Assembly: GCF_033439725.1 (NCBI RefSeq) | Contig: NW_026944384.1 | Span: 1,550,001 to 1,614,000 of the forward strand | DNA from: Neurospora tetraspora | Lineage: Eukaryota; Ascomycota; Sordariomycetes; Sordariales; Sordariaceae | Reading direction: 5' to 3' | DNA length: 64,000 nt | In this document: one piece after another, positions 20,856 through 33,598 of the stretch | Layout of the letters: each line of letters begins with the position of its first letter | How positions within the stretch are numbered: position 1 is the stretch's first letter | Program-made: the position numbers and the translations under genes | The notes under the pieces: generated by a model | Database searches by the model: none | Told to the model about the DNA's origin: nothing | What the model saw: only the letters and a program-made list of their open reading frames with translations

Positions 20856-23800
20856 GTAGACATTCGACCCCCTCTCGTGATAGCCCGAACAATTCTAGAC
20901 TACGCGTCTTTCAGGCTAATGTAGCACGAGCACGCGACACGCACGAGATTGCCCTCCAAGCTGCTAGTGAGGCTGGAGCGGACGTGATTATGATCCAAGA
21001 GCCACGAGTGTGGTTCTACGAGGGTCGCTTTGGTATTCCCGGACACCCCTTTACGCTCTTTACACTCCTGTCCGCACATGGACAAAGGAGACGGCTACCC
21101 ACCCACGTGTCGCTACGTACGTTCGTAAGGAAACGGCAGCAGGAGGGTTCACACTCGGCCATACCAGAGATCTACTATGGGTAAAGACGCAGGGTGTCAC
21201 TTTTGTGAATATTTACCGCCGGTCAAACGACATCTCGGCCCTCGAGCTACTACAAAATTGGCAACCAACGACAAGGACACTCCTCGCTGGCGACTTCAAT
21301 GCCAAACACCACTCTTGGCAACCTGGCGCGGAAACATCAGAAGGTGCCACACGAATTGTAGACTACGTTACAGAACACAGCCTGGATCTGCTGACGGCTC
21401 CTGGCATTCCTACCCACAACTGCGGCAATACTATTGACCTTACCTTTTCGAACATTCCGCTTTGCTCAACAAGGACTGCCCCAGAGGCGGACTGCGGTTC
21501 GGATCACCAAGTTTGCATTACGGACATTCCAATCCAACCGGTAGAGCCTCCTCGCCGTCGACTAGTTCTTCGTGAAGACCCAGAGGCTATCAGACTATAT
21601 GCCGAAAACGTCTCGTTTCTCATAGGTTTGGTCCCGCTCCTCCCTACAGGCGAAGACTCCCCGGAAAGGCTCGACGAGCTCGCCGAGGCCCTCTGCAACG
21701 TCCTTACAGAGGCCCTCCAAATCTCTTGCAGACCCTCGAGACCTGAGAAGAACGCTAAGTGGTGGAACAAGACGTGTGCGCAGGCCTCTAGAATGTTCCG
21801 CAACTATCGGCACAACAACCCGAATCCCATCCCCCAACGGGTAGAAGCTCTTCGGCAGGAGTTTAAAAGGGTAGTCAGAGAAGCAAAGCAGCTGTTTTTC
21901 GACGACTTTATCACAAAGGCGCGAAATGACCAGGACATCTTTCGGATCGTGGCGTGGCACAAGCCCCGTGACCAAATGGAGGCTCCACCGCTAGTTATCA
22001 ATGGGCAGACGGTTATTGAGCCAGAAGCCAAGGCGGAGGCCCTCCGCACGGCCCTTCTAGAAAGGAACAGCGAAGAGGAAGATCTTGAAACTGGCTGGGT
22101 ACCTACGGTACCACGCCGTCGCCTTCCCTGGTCATCCCTCGTCCACGCGGACGAAGTCTACAAAACCCTGTGCGGCACCGGCAATACGTCCCCCGGTGCC
22201 GACGGCATTACAGTCCGTATGCTGAAAGCGTCTTGGGAGTCTATCAAAGACTCTGTCCAGCAACTCTATCAGGGCTGCGTCGCTACCGGCTATCACCCCC
22301 AAGTCTTCCGACAGGCGGAAGTGGTTATGATACCGAAACCTGGGAAAGACCAGACGACGGCCAAGGGATGGCGGCCTATTTCGCTCCTATCCTGCCTTGG
22401 AAAAGGTATTGAGCGTCTAATCGGCAGACGGATCGCTTGGACGGCTATTTCTAACGGGGTCTTAAATCCCCAGCAGGCTGGCGCCCTCCCAAGGCGTTCG
22501 GCTATTGACATTGTGGAAGCTCTGGTTCACGATATCGAAGCTGCACTCGACAAGGGACTCGTTGCTGCACTAGTAGCTATGGATGTCAAAGGTGCCTTTG
22601 ATGCCGTCCTAGTGAATAGGCTAGTTTTACGTTTGCGAGAGCAAGGGTGGCCAGACTGCGCGGTCCGCTGGGTTGAGTCTTTTATGACAGACCGTATGGC
22701 CTGCGTTCGATACTCGGGGGTGACTACTCCTATGCGCCGTCTTAGATGCGGGCTCCCCCAGGGCTCACCAGCCTCGCCCATCATCTACCTGCTCTACACA
22801 GAGCCAGTCCATCGCCTCGGGGAGAGTGAAGCGCAGCATTTTGGATATGCAGACGACTGTGCAGTCCTTGTCACTGGCTCTTCGAACGAAGAGGTTGCAG
22901 AGAAGGCCCAACGAGAGTTGAATGCCATGGTCCGATGGGGAGTAGACAACGCTGTCGATTTCTCCCCGGACAAGACCGAAATCCAGTTTTTCTCCAGGAA
23001 AAGACTCACTGCGCCTTTTCCGACCATTACGCACGGAGGAGTCGAGGTGGCTGCACAGCCGGCAATGCGTTGGCTGGGGATTTGGCTCCACAGCAAGCTG
23101 AACTGGAAGCATCACATTGAGCACAGGCTCGCCTCCGCCAAGCAGGTGGTCCGCCACATACGCGGTCTCAATAGAGTCTACCACGGCGCCCCTCCAGGCT
23201 CCATGGTGAAAGCTATGAAGTCCTGCCAAAGGCCCTATTTGGCTCTGAAATCTGGTGGCCAGGCCATAAGAAGCACGCCCTACACCGTAAACAAGGGGAG
23301 TTTCCGCTTATTAACAACGGACTGGCGGACCTCGTCCATAAAGTCCAGACGGCGGTGAACATGGCCATCCGCGCCAGCTTACCGGTGTGGAGAACGACGC
23401 GCCTTGCCATTCTCTACCGCGAAGCCAGCCTGCCCCCCGTCCCCCTTCTTCTGGAAGCGGCCCGTCGGCGGCACGCTGTGCGCCTCCTCACCTTAGATCC
23501 CGCCCACCCGCTTGTCCCGCGTCTTTCGGAATCCCGAGCGACGCCGCACGGCCTGCCTTGCAGCCCTACAACGCTACAGACGGCTGCCCAGCTCGCCTTG
23601 CCTTTCCCGCGGCCGGTTCTACAGCCGCCCGTCTATAACGGAGACACTCACAAAGAACCAGCGCCCACGTCTAAGGACAGGGCTGCCAAGGATTTTAAAG
23701 AATGGCTTCTCCAGCTAGACTCCTCGGAGATCGTCGTTTACACCGACGGCTCTATGATAGCTAAGCAGATGGGCCTCTCAGCGCACGCGGAGGACCCGGA

Positions 23801-24860
23801 CGCTGAAGAAGAAAGACCAGAGGGCGAGTGCGTAGGCTTTGGCTACGTAATCTTCCAAGATCAGACAGAACTTGGCCGCGGATGCGGTCAACTAGAATAT
23901 GCGGAGGTTTTCGATGCGGAGGCGGAAGGGGCGCGGCATGGTCTTAAGGCCGCTGTGGCGCTCTTTCCGGAGGCACAGGCCCGGCCACGCATTACGGTAT
24001 GCCTCGACAACACGTCCGTCATTAGAGGACTCCAGGGAACCCCAGCTGCGTCGTCACAAGCGGCTTTCCTTGATTTCCGCGCCACCTGCAAGGGCTATGG
24101 CCCCAGCCTGGTGGACATCCGCTGGGTTCCTGGCCACAAGGGCATCACGGGCAACGAGATTGCTCACGAGCTCGCTAAGGCGGGCGCTGAAAGGGGGGAG
24201 ATAGTCAATAAAGGCTTGGCTACCCTTGCGCATTCAAGACGGCTTGCTAAGAGGGAGGCGCGTACGGATTTCAAGGCATGGTGGGCCGCGAACAAGCCAG
24301 AGTCTTATGCAGACTACCGGTTGGGGGTCTCTATCAAGCCTAATGACGAACTAATAGAGTTGGACAGACGCTCTTTACACCACCTCCTCGCGGCCAGGTC
24401 TGGCCACGGCGATTTCAAAAACTATCACGAAAGGTTCGGGCACGAGGACGCGCTACTAGCATGCTATTGTGGCAGCTGGAAGACCCCTTTCCACCCCTTC
24501 CACTGCAGGAAGGCATATGCGATTTCCCCGGTCACAGGCGAAGCGGCTACGCGGAAGAATCTCTCTCTTGCCATTGGGATTTACTGGCAGCGCTTCATCG
24601 CTCGGATCCAGACCTCGCACTTCTTTTCGTGGACTTGCACGAGAAAGGCATGGCGCCGGTCACTCTGGCAACAGCACATCGACGACGGGGGCACCGCTGA
24701 TAACCTTACGGGGTTTTTACGGGGTGAAGGGGTGAAGGTTGGCCACGGCCACGACATTGAGAGGGTTACGATGGACTTGGACAGGCTAGTTCACTGCGTA
24801 AGGAGACGGGAGGAGGCCTTACGGGAGGAGGAGAGTGAGAGCGAGAGCGGAGAGGAGTGA
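20852..24860 (+). pseudogene. LINE ORF2: AP-type endonuclease, reverse transcriptase, RNase H
   Basis: The N-terminal endonuclease has RVFQANVAR, IMIQEPRVW, LLAGDFNAKHHSW and the catalytic GSDHQV. The reverse transcriptase shows MIPKPGKDQTTAKGWRPISL, the A-box LVAMDVKGAFDAV, LRCGLPQGSPASPI, and the catalytic FGYADDCAV near 22850. RNase H follows with VVYTDGSM, AEAEGARHGL, CLDNTSVI and WVPGHKGITGNEIAHELA, holding the D-E-D-D residues. The C-terminus has a CCHC-like cluster (CYCGSWKTPFHPFHC). Frame changes near 21.05 kb (inside the endonuclease) and 23.22 kb (between RT and RNase H) interrupt the protein. Confidence 0.85.
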
Positions 24861-25123
24861 TTTTGCCCTTTCTTATGTCTTTTCTTTTGTTCTACGGGTC
24901 CCGCCATAGACTGGCGCCTCGCCCATTGGGCGATTAGACTGGAAGTGTTGGGCCGCGTTTATGCTATGGGCAACACGCGATTTACACTGGCAATAGGCCT
25001 CGGTCTGCCCTCGGGTTAATGGTCTTGGTAGACTGTTAGGGCACTGCTCCTATGTTTGTACGCTAGATTCTCCGATGTGGCACGTCTCATGGCCTACGGG
25101 AGGCGGAAGTAGACGTTAAAAAT

Positions 25124-25170
<47 letters not shown>
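25124..25170 (+). repeat. (AAC)n tail of the LINE
   Basis: About 16 AAC units directly after the conserved element end GTTAAAAATAACAAC. Many Tad-like LINEs end in a short tandem repeat rather than poly(A). Confidence 0.85.
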
Positions 25171-26353
25171 ATCAACCTTTTTACATCTACGGAAAAAAAG
25201 GGGAAAGAAGAATAGAAACCCCATTTTTGTCTTCTTGTCGTTTTCCTTTTCACTCCCTTTCGTTTTTTTCCCACTTCTCTCATACTGATCCTTGGCATAT
25301 TTGCACTGTAGGAGAGACCTCAGCGCAAGGGAAAGCTCTTCTTCCAGCCCAGCCCAACGCTTCATGCTCGTCGACGATTTGAGTTCAATACGAAAACAGA
25401 TTAGAGTCTTCCTCGCTCCGATCGTAAGAACCACTTGATGTTCAAATGGTACGAGGCCCGCCATTCAATCCACATGACTTGTCACATTCTCATGTGCCCA
25501 AATGTCTCCATATCAACTTGCCGGGTGGGGTGAACGCCCGTCAGCTTTATCGAATCACAACTTTCCTTCAACATGCTGTTCACTGCCAGTCCAACGATGG
25601 AAACGACATGTACACTACCTTTTCGAGACCTGTCACTACGCAGCATAACCAGATTGAGACGCAACTGCATCCTCCGCCCTCTACTGCTGCAGGCCACTGC
25701 AGGGGAAAAAGAGCCCCTACAAGTTGATGTAGAACTCGTCGGGGTCAAAAAGTGCGGATTCCAATTCGACTGACGGTTTATCCACGCCTTGGCGGTTACT
25801 CTTGGCTTGCACAGTCGAATGGGGCGAACGTCCTGACGGCCATTGAACAATGTAACGCTCTTTGGTAGACTGAACTCGTCGGCCCGGCGACCAACCGACG
25901 TTGCAACGTTCGGTGGCAGGGGACTGCAGCATACCACAGGCATAGCAAACAGGAGCTATTTGAATCCCGCAGTTTGCTGAAGCGATGTTTGGCACCTGTC
26001 AATTGGTCGGACAGACACATCCCTGGAAATCCAGAACCCAGTCTTCCACGGTACGATCACGGTCTCACCAAGTGCATGATCCTAAGACCGCATCAGGAAG
26101 GAACTCCAGCAATTTGTGGTGTCTCGTGCGTGCTTCACAGTAGCGTGACCATGAAAGAGACTGTATACTCTTGCCGTTAGCCGTACAATACCTCTCAACC
26201 AAATTGGTTTAAAGTCCTGCCCATGGAACGACTCTCTCAAGTCCCAAGTCCTCAACTCACGACGCCACACAATTTCCCCCAGTGCTTCTGGCTTCTTCAC
26301 TCTCGCTCCCCCAACACTAAACCGACTCGGCTGTCCTTGCCGCAGTCACAACC
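25171..26353. other. Intergenic, promoter region of the methyltransferase
   Basis: No supported gene. The first 100 bp are purine/pyrimidine-skewed. The final 150 bp before the ATG at 26354 are CT-rich, as expected of a fungal leader. Confidence 0.45.
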
Positions 26354-27788
26354 ATGAGTTCCAGCACGCAAAGTCCTCAAAGCCCCAAGAGCCCTAAGGG
26401 CAAAGTGACCTCGCCAGCACCCGCAGTTGCCCCGACTCCGCTCAGCGCTGAGGCGCAAGACGCAGCTGGTATTCTTCCTGCAACCTATTGGACGGAGCAA
26501 CCGGTAACTACCTCAAGCGCATTCCTATTCACAAAGTTGGCTTGCACTTGCTGATACGTCCACCCATGTTTGCAGCTTCCCGAAGAGGATGTTGACGATG
26601 GGGCGTCTAGCCTTGGCTCATTCAATTCCACCACAGCTTCCCTAAGCACGAGCATTTACCGGTACCGCGAAGTCCACGGGAGAACCTACCACGCCGAAAT
26701 TGGTAACGCCGAGTCATGGGAGCCCAATGATCAACGCCACGTTGATGCGATGGAAATCGTGTAAGCGTCTGCACAATCCTCTGGCAACGTAGCCCTACCT
26801 TCGAGGGCAGAAGGCTGACCATCGGGGAAGGCATCACGCTATTCTAGTACATATGGGAGGAAAGCTATATTTCTCTCCTCTTGAGCAAAAAAAGGTTCAG
26901 AAGGTACTTGACATTGCGACGGGGGCTGGCCTGTGGGCGGTGTAAGTCTTGTCCTTTGCGTTGTCTTCCGCTCGGATGGTCCACCTAACCGTATATTCAT
27001 GCTGTGTTCGGATTGCTTACCTGTTAACCTTGTATACAGTGACTTTGCCGACGAGTTCCCTAATGCGGAAGTTATAGGCACAGATGTCACCCCCATCCAA
27101 CCTTCTTGGGTCCCCCCGAACGTTCAGTTTGAGATTGAGGATTGCAATCAGCAATGGACCTGGCCCGCTAATACGTTCGATTTCATTAATTTGCGTAGTC
27201 TAATGGGCGTTGTTGATGATTGGAATGCTCTCTATCGTAACGCCTATCGAGTCGCTAAGCCCGGTGGTTATGTGGAGTGTTATACTACATCATCTCGATT
27301 CTTGTCTGATGACGGGTCAGTTAAAGAAGGTAGTTCTCTAGACCAATGGGGTAGAGTCTTTCGGGAGGGTGGTAAAAAACTTGGAAGAACGTTTTCAGTA
27401 TATGAAGAGGATCTCCAGCGGAAATGTATGGAGGCGGCTGGGTTTGTTGATATCGAGTTCAAGGATATCCAAGTCCCGATTGGTGTCTGGCACCCCGAAA
27501 AGGAAGAGGCAGAAAGGGGTCTTTGGTGGAAGCTAGCCGTTGAGGCGGACCTTGAAGGTAAGCTTGCTCGTGAACGAGCTCCCCTCCATTCCCAGCATTA
27601 ATGAACATTCATTCAGTTGGTCCTAACAATACGCTCTAGGATGGATCAACTACATGTGGAATGCTGTCCTTGGTTGGAGTCCGGATGAAGCGAAGGCCTT
27701 TGCCCGTCACCTGAAAAGGGATTTGAATAACCCCAAAATCCACGGATACTTCATGGGGCGTGTTGCATGGGGCCGGAAGCCTGAATAA
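26354..27788 (+). CDS. LaeA-like class I SAM-dependent methyltransferase
   Basis: Five exons: 26354–26503, 26576–26760, 26831–26941, 27040–27557 and 27640–27788. They join to 370 residues in one frame; the introns are 72, 70, 98 and 82 bp. The N-terminus is Ser/Pro-rich. The conserved lead-in YHAEIGNAESWEPNDQRHVD precedes the SAM site VLDIATGAGLWAVDFADEFP (GxGxG-like), then VIGTDVTPIQPSWVPPN and FEIEDCNQQWTWPANTFDFI, all hallmarks of the LaeA/TAM group. A late YRVAKPGGYVECY segment is also typical. LaeA relatives in the nucleus influence secondary-metabolite gene expression, but this subgroup is very large in fungi and most members have no known substrate. It sits between a LINE and an AT-rich island, which might silence it. 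Confidence 0.88.
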
Positions 27789-27919
27789 ACATCGTCACAG
27801 TTACAGCAGCTAGCTGGAGCCACATTGACCGGTAAAGTAGATATGTTTGAGATTTTTGGGACAAGGCTGGCGAGATGCGTTGCAGTTTGGAGTACACAGA
27901 TCGCCGCCTTCTATTTGGG

Positions 27920-27996
27920 TGTGACAAGGGCAGGTTTCTGGGCTTGGAATAAATAGTCCAATTCTGCTAATAAACTACTTTGGTCTCGAAGGCCTT
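27920..27996 (+). repeat. Dispersed repeat C, copy 1 (left end only)
   Basis: It starts TGTGACAAGGGCAG and matches 54875–54955 over about 77 bp (for example TTTGGTCTCGAAGGCCTT). It marks the exact left edge of the AT-rich island; homology stops where heavily RIP-mutated DNA begins. Confidence 0.7.
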
Positions 27997-29121
27997 AGAA
28001 GATTAAAAAAAGGGTTTATTTTATTAAAGTAGAGGAAGAGGTGGCCGGGGCCGAAGGCCCTATTAAAAAAAAGAAGAATATTAGTTGTAAATTTAAAAAA
28101 CCTTCGGTTACGGTATCCGGGGTATTAGAATACTTCGGTATTAATAGCTCTTCGGAATCCAAACCCGAACCTTTCGGTTCGTTTATTTTAGGGGAAGCCC
28201 TTTAATTAATTACTTTTATCCGACCTTTACGCCTTTTTAACGTTTTTAACATTAGATTATTATTCTTCTTTTTATTTTTCTTTTTTTATTATTCCGCATA
28301 ATATAAATAAAATTCTAATAGGTCGTCGTTCTTTCGAATATCTTTATACTACTTTTCGAATTCTTTTAGCGCTTCGGTTTCTAAGAAATTATTTAGTAGG
28401 TACTACAATAATTTATTATAACTCTTCTATTTTACGAAGACCAGCCGGTTAATAAGGGAGCCTCCTATTCGTAGAATCTTCTTTATAAAGTATTCTTCTT
28501 CTCTATTTATTAAAATAAGGGGTGGCTAATAATCGGTAATTTTTTATCCCGGTAATAAGTCTTTTATAATTTACTAAAGGAGGTTTATATAAAAAACGTT
28601 GTAAATATTATTCGGTAATTTAGTAAATTCAACGATTGGAGGGGAGAGGACCTTCGAAACCGTATACTTAATATATAATTAATCGAATTTTTTTTTGGGT
28701 TTGGGAGAGGCGTAATTTTTAAAATTGAATTAAATTTTATTACCGACTTAGAATCTCTTTATTAGGCGACGGTTATAATTAATATATTTTTTTTTATTCT
28801 TAGGCCGCTACGGCTATAATAATTTAATAAATATTTATAATTTACGATAATTTTTTAATAAATTATTAGGCCCGAATGCTAGTTGGGGTGCTAGAACTCT
28901 CTAGGGTCTCGGGGACTACCGGAATTATTAGTTCGGAGTTAAATCCGTAAGTAATAAAAAAAGGTAATATACTAATAAATATATTAATACGGCTATTAAT
29001 CGCTAATTATACTGTAGGGTATTATTTATACTAATTATTCTAAACCTAATTAATATATACTTTCAAGAAGGTTTAAACCTCTTAATTTATATATTTTAGG
29101 CTACCGTCCGTTTAGGGGTAG

Positions 29122-29299
29122 TGTTATGGCGCTGTTAGACATGCTGGATTACATGCACGTTCAGTCGTGCTATCCTATATAAGAAGGACGTTACTTCTTT
29201 TATCCCATGTAGATTTAGTTTTTCTTTTTCATCTTTAGTTATTTATTAATAACGTTAGATTATTCGTGTCTTATCCCTCGAGATCTACGTACTGTGATA
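29122..29299 (+). repeat. 5' LTR of the outer element
   Basis: 178 bp, with a TATATAAG promoter-like box (about 29175) and TG…(C/T)A ends. It differs from the right LTR mainly by transitions. Confidence 0.85.
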
Positions 29300-29744
29300 C
29301 TTAATTAAAGATCCTTCTTTTATTTAATCCGGCGGGATTCGTTTCGTCTGGATAGGTGAACGTCGTATAATATTAAACTATCCTACCTCCTTACCCGATC
29401 GTAGGGACCGCTCGTAGTCGTAATTGAATGCCGAGGCCCCTATTAAGCCACTTGGTTATTCTATTACTATTTCGGGTCTTTTATTTTATTGACTCTAGCG
29501 CGGGTACCGCGTTCTAATGGATTTTGACGGAGTTTATACGGGTGCTTATATATTTGTACGACCGCCGGTGCCTTAAACTCGGGTCCCTTCCCCCGTATCC
29601 AAACCCTACTTTTCTCTATTCTCCTATATTAAACCCTACTTTCCCTATACTATACTTTTCCAAATCTATCTTAGCGGTCGATTATCCCACTCAATTGGTG
29701 TTATCTTCTCTCTTCAATATTAGCCACCAGATTATCTTATCCTA

Positions 29745-29989
29745 TGTAAGGGGCTGAAGCCCAGAGGTCAAACCTGGCCTACAGCTAAGCATTCCTCGGT
29801 CGGGCGAACCCGCTTGCAGCCCAGCTTTCCCCGCTACAAGGCATACCCAATTAGGCCACCTATCCAGACCTTATATTTAGTCTTCCGCTACGCAAGCCTT
29901 TCCCGGCCTATATACCTTTTCCTCCTTATCGAACAATCTTAATCCCAATTATTACCCTACTACTATATAAACTTAATAAACCCGTAATA
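29745..29989 (+). repeat. 5' LTR of the nested element
   Basis: 245 bp. It shares long unmutated blocks with the right LTR, such as CTTCCGCTACGCAAGCCTTT. Confidence 0.85.
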
Positions 29990-31796
29990 TATTATTCGAC
30001 CCTCTTCTTTAATACCTTTTTTCTTAGATCGCTAATTTAATATTTGCCCGGGAAAGCCCTACCGACCGTTTCTATACGCCTTTTTTCGTCTCTGCACGCC
30101 TTTTTTCCCCCTTCGCTACAAAGCCCTTTTTTATCGCTATAAAACCTATTTCGCTATATCCGTCCCTTAATTTTAGAGCGCCTAAGAACGCTAATAATAA
30201 TTCGCAATCTCTATCTAAACCCTAATTAACTAAATTACTAAATTCAAAACCGCCCAATCTATTACTCCTATACCCGCGATTCCCTAGCCCAAACCAATCC
30301 TCCCCCATCTCGTTAAATACTTTGGGGAAACCGGCGCTAATTTAAACACCTAACTATATACAGCTGAAGCGAAACTACATACCGATAATCTCGCTATTAG
30401 TAATCTAGAAGTTTAATTTTATTACTTCTATTCCAACCTTTTACCGCCTATCCAAAAACCCTTCCTCTTTTTTACTAAATAGTAAGCGAACTATACACCT
30501 ATTAAATTACTATAGAAACTTTAACAATTTTACGGAAAAGCGAACTTTAATAAATACGTAGCCTAAAAACTTCTTAATACTCTATAGAGCCGGAACGAAT
30601 CTATTAAACCCTACCTTTTACAGTTTAATAAAGTACTCAATAAAGCCCAGAATAATTAAATAAATAATTCTAAATAAATATTCTTTATAAGTAATTTAAA
30701 TAAAGAATAGCGTACATAGTTAAAAGAGAAAACGGATATTCTAAAGAATTTTAACGCTCTACAAAAATACCTACATCGTTTAAATAATAATAATTACTTT
30801 TTTAGGGGTAGGAATAATACTATGGACTCTATAATTATCGGTATTATAAGGATAAAACATTTAATTAATATAACTTCCCTAAGTTCCTCTAAATACTTTA
30901 GGAAAATTATTAAAGAATAACAGTAGCGTTAGAAAAATAAAAACGCTATATAAATTATAAATTTAAATCCTATTAATAGAAGGCATACTCTAAGAATAAA
31001 AAAAGGGTAAACTTACTATACAGCTATAGAATATTATTATTAAACCGATTAAGGATTTAGATAATAACGAATACGATAACGACAATTAAATAAATTAGCT
31101 TCTTTTATAAGCCTCGAAACGGGAAAATTAGCTTAAAAATATTACGTATAGAATCGGAGGGGGTTAATACCGTCTTATACTCCCCTAATAATTTTAATCT
31201 ATACAATAACTTCTATTTACAACGATATTAAATTATAATAGGCTATAATTATTTAAGTTGGGTTAGCATAAGGGGAAGTAGTATTAGACTATTCTATTAA
31301 ATATCTAGACCATTAATAACCACGTCGAAATATATTAAAGCTCCATTACTCTCCCATACCTACGAAGGAATATAATAAGGTAGTAAATACCTTTTAGCTG
31401 GATAATAGAAATTTATTCGAAATTTATAACGCTTTACGCGATTATAATATAAAATAGGGATTTAAACGGCTAAATAAACTAATTACAATACGATAACTAT
31501 AAGGTAGCTAAAAATACTATAGAATCGGCCAATTCTAATACCGGTTACACATTTATATAAGGTAATAAAATAATATAATTCCCAAGGGCTTAATATTTAT
31601 AATAGGGCTACAAATAATTCATTTTCCATTTATTTATTTAATTATTTATTCGAATATTTAGTTTGGATATACTCGTAGTATACTTTACAATATAGTTTTA
31701 CTTATCGCTTTGCAAGGTTTAAGATTTTTGTACATTAATTTTCATTTTTACTATGTATATAGGCGCCGAACGTTATAAGGGGGAATAGGAGAGTAA

Positions 31797-32041
31797 TATA
31801 AGGGGTTAAAGCCCAGAAGTTAAACCTAACCTACAACCAAACATTCCTCAGTCGAGCGAACCCGCTTACAACCCGGCTTTCCCCGCTATAAGGCATACCC
31901 AATCAGGCCACCTATCCAAACCTTATATTTAATCTTCCGCTACGCAAGCCTTTCCCAGCCTACATACCTTTTCCTCCTTATTAAACAATCTCAATTCCAG
32001 TTATCACTCCACTACTATGCAAACCTAGTAGACCCGTAACA
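31797..32041 (+). repeat. 3' LTR of the nested element
   Basis: 245 bp, followed directly by the TCCTA target duplication. Confidence 0.85.
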
Positions 32042-33420
32042 TCCTACCAGATCTAGCCCTCTTACTAACCTATTCAATTGAGATAACCTTATTTTTTATA
32101 TTTCCGTTCTTATTACTAATTATCGGCTTTTTTTACTAGTGCTTCCTTCGTTACTATAGCTACTAAGGAAGACTTGAAGGAAGTCCAAGGGGTTTTTATT
32201 AAGACTGTGAGCTAAGTTAAGAAGTAGAAAGAGTAAATTACGAATTTGAATAACGAGATTAACGAATTCAAAGTTAGCGTTGCAAATCTGATTGGCTAAG
32301 CCGCTGCACTATTTAAGACTATTGGTAAGAAGGAAAAAGATAAGCTGAGGCCTAAACTAGCCCTTCTAGATATTGATAAGTTTACCGGAGCAAATTATTC
32401 TTTTAAGACCTGGCTTCTTAGTTTTCGTGCCAAATTCCGGATTGATAGCGAAGTTATTGGTAATGTAGAAGCTTAATTCTTCTACGTTTATAACTGGTTC
32501 GATAATAAGATTTAAGCCTTAGTGATACTATAACTTTAGTAAGCTTCCGAAGTAGATTCCTTTGACCCGGAAGAGCTTATTGACTAGTTGAATTGGATTT
32601 TCGATAATCCTAATAAAGTTTAGTAAGCCTAGAATGCTTTCCTGGCTCTTAAATAGTACGAGGATTTATTCGCTATTTTTATTGTTAAATTCGAACGGTT
32701 ACTTTATAAGTCTAGAGCGAATATTTGGGTAGAAGATTCGAAAATATCTATCTTGCGCCAGGCACTTAATAAGGAGATTAGAAAAAGGGCGTTGCGATTC
32801 CGGCTGATGCTAATAATTTACGTGGATTTCGTTGCCAAGCTTAAAGAAATGCTCAATTCTATCTACTTTACTAGTTTTTATAAGGGTACTAAGGACCCCA
32901 ATGCTATGGATATTAACGCGATTCAAGTTGCCATCCAAACTTTGGAAGTGTAAAAAACGTTATCGGGTTCTAATATTGCCAAAGTAGGTTTAGCCAAGTA
33001 TGTAGGGTCTTTTTATTTACGAGTATAGTTCAATTTCATTTAAGGTCTTTCGTCCGATGAGGAGGATTTAGATAATAATGATGATGACGAGGATTCTAGT
33101 TATGAGTTTGGATATGATTATTTAACGGATTTTGAGCCTAATTTCGAGTGTAAATTTGAGAGGATGGTTTACGGGAGTAGAATAAGATGTTGATTAACCT
33201 TTTTATATGTTAATGCCTATTTAGATTGTTGGGTTATGTTATGTTTTATTTTTTCTTTCGCCTATTTAGATTATTACTATTGGGTCTGTTATTGTTTTTA
33301 TATGCGTTAGATTGCGTTGCTTTCGTTTCAAACGTTTTAATAATATTAAAACCCTATTTTATTTTTCTTTTTATCTCTTTAGACTCTGGGGCTAAGTTTT
33401 ATTTGCGAGGGGGGGGGTGA

Positions 33421-33598
33421 TATTATGGCGCTGTTAGATATGCTGGATTATATACACGTTTAGTCGTACTATCCTATATAAGAAGGACGTTACTCCTTTT
33501 ATCCTATGTAGATTTAGCTTCCCTTCTTTATCTTTAATTATTTATTAATAACGCTAAATTATTCGTGTCTTATCTCTCGAAATCTACGTGCTGTGACA
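33421..33598 (+). repeat. 3' LTR of the outer element
   Basis: 178 bp, preceded by a polypurine tract and followed by the GGTAG target duplication. Confidence 0.85.

Larger units (their letters stand above)
19180..25170 (+). mobile_element. Tad1-like non-LTR retrotransposon (LINE), nearly full length
   Basis: About 6 kb: 5' UTR, ORF1 with zinc knuckles, ORF2 with endonuclease, reverse transcriptase and RNase H, a 3' UTR of about 250 bp, and an (AAC)n tail (25124–25170). RT plus RNase H1 in one ORF2, with a CCHC-bearing ORF1, fits the Tad1/I group of fungal LINEs. The element is GC-rich and not visibly RIP-mutated, so it is probably young. Four frame changes are seen (near 19.5, 20.63, 21.05 and 23.22 kb), the second in a C-run. 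It is therefore inactive as read, unless some are sequence errors. The 5' edge is approximate; no target-site duplication can be assigned because both ends abut AAC/GTT repeats. Confidence 0.88.
29745..32041 (+). mobile_element. Second small LTR retroelement nested in the first, broken
   Basis: A pair of 245-bp LTRs, 29745–29989 and 31797–32041, begins TGTAAGGGG (TATAAGGGG on the right) and ends GTAATA/GTAACA. The target duplication TCCTA is at 29740–29744 and 32042–32046. A purine-rich tract precedes the 3' LTR. The internal 1.8 kb has only a weak gag-like pattern and no pol, so it too looks non-autonomous. Because it splits the outer element, it is the younger of the two. It is RIP-decayed throughout. 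Confidence 0.85.
29122..33598 (+). mobile_element. Small LTR retroelement (non-autonomous), broken, with another LTR element nested inside
   Basis: A pair of 178-bp direct repeats, 29122–29299 and 33421–33598, begins TGTTATGG (TATTATGG in the right copy) and ends TGTGATA/TGTGACA. A 5-bp target duplication GGTAG sits at 29117–29121 and 33599–33603. A polypurine tract (GCGAGGGGGGGGGTGA) lies right before the 3' LTR. Without the inserted element the body is about 2.2 kb. It carries a gag-like stretch at about 32130–33190 and no recognisable pol, so it was probably a non-autonomous element moved in trans. It is heavily RIP-decayed; the age cannot be taken from LTR divergence because RIP adds changes quickly. 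Confidence 0.85.

Noticed and set aside
19131-25170. Twin-priming inversion of the LINE
   Set aside because: Twin priming inverts the 5' part of an insertion, but here the inverted piece is a copy of the 3' end and the main copy is complete.
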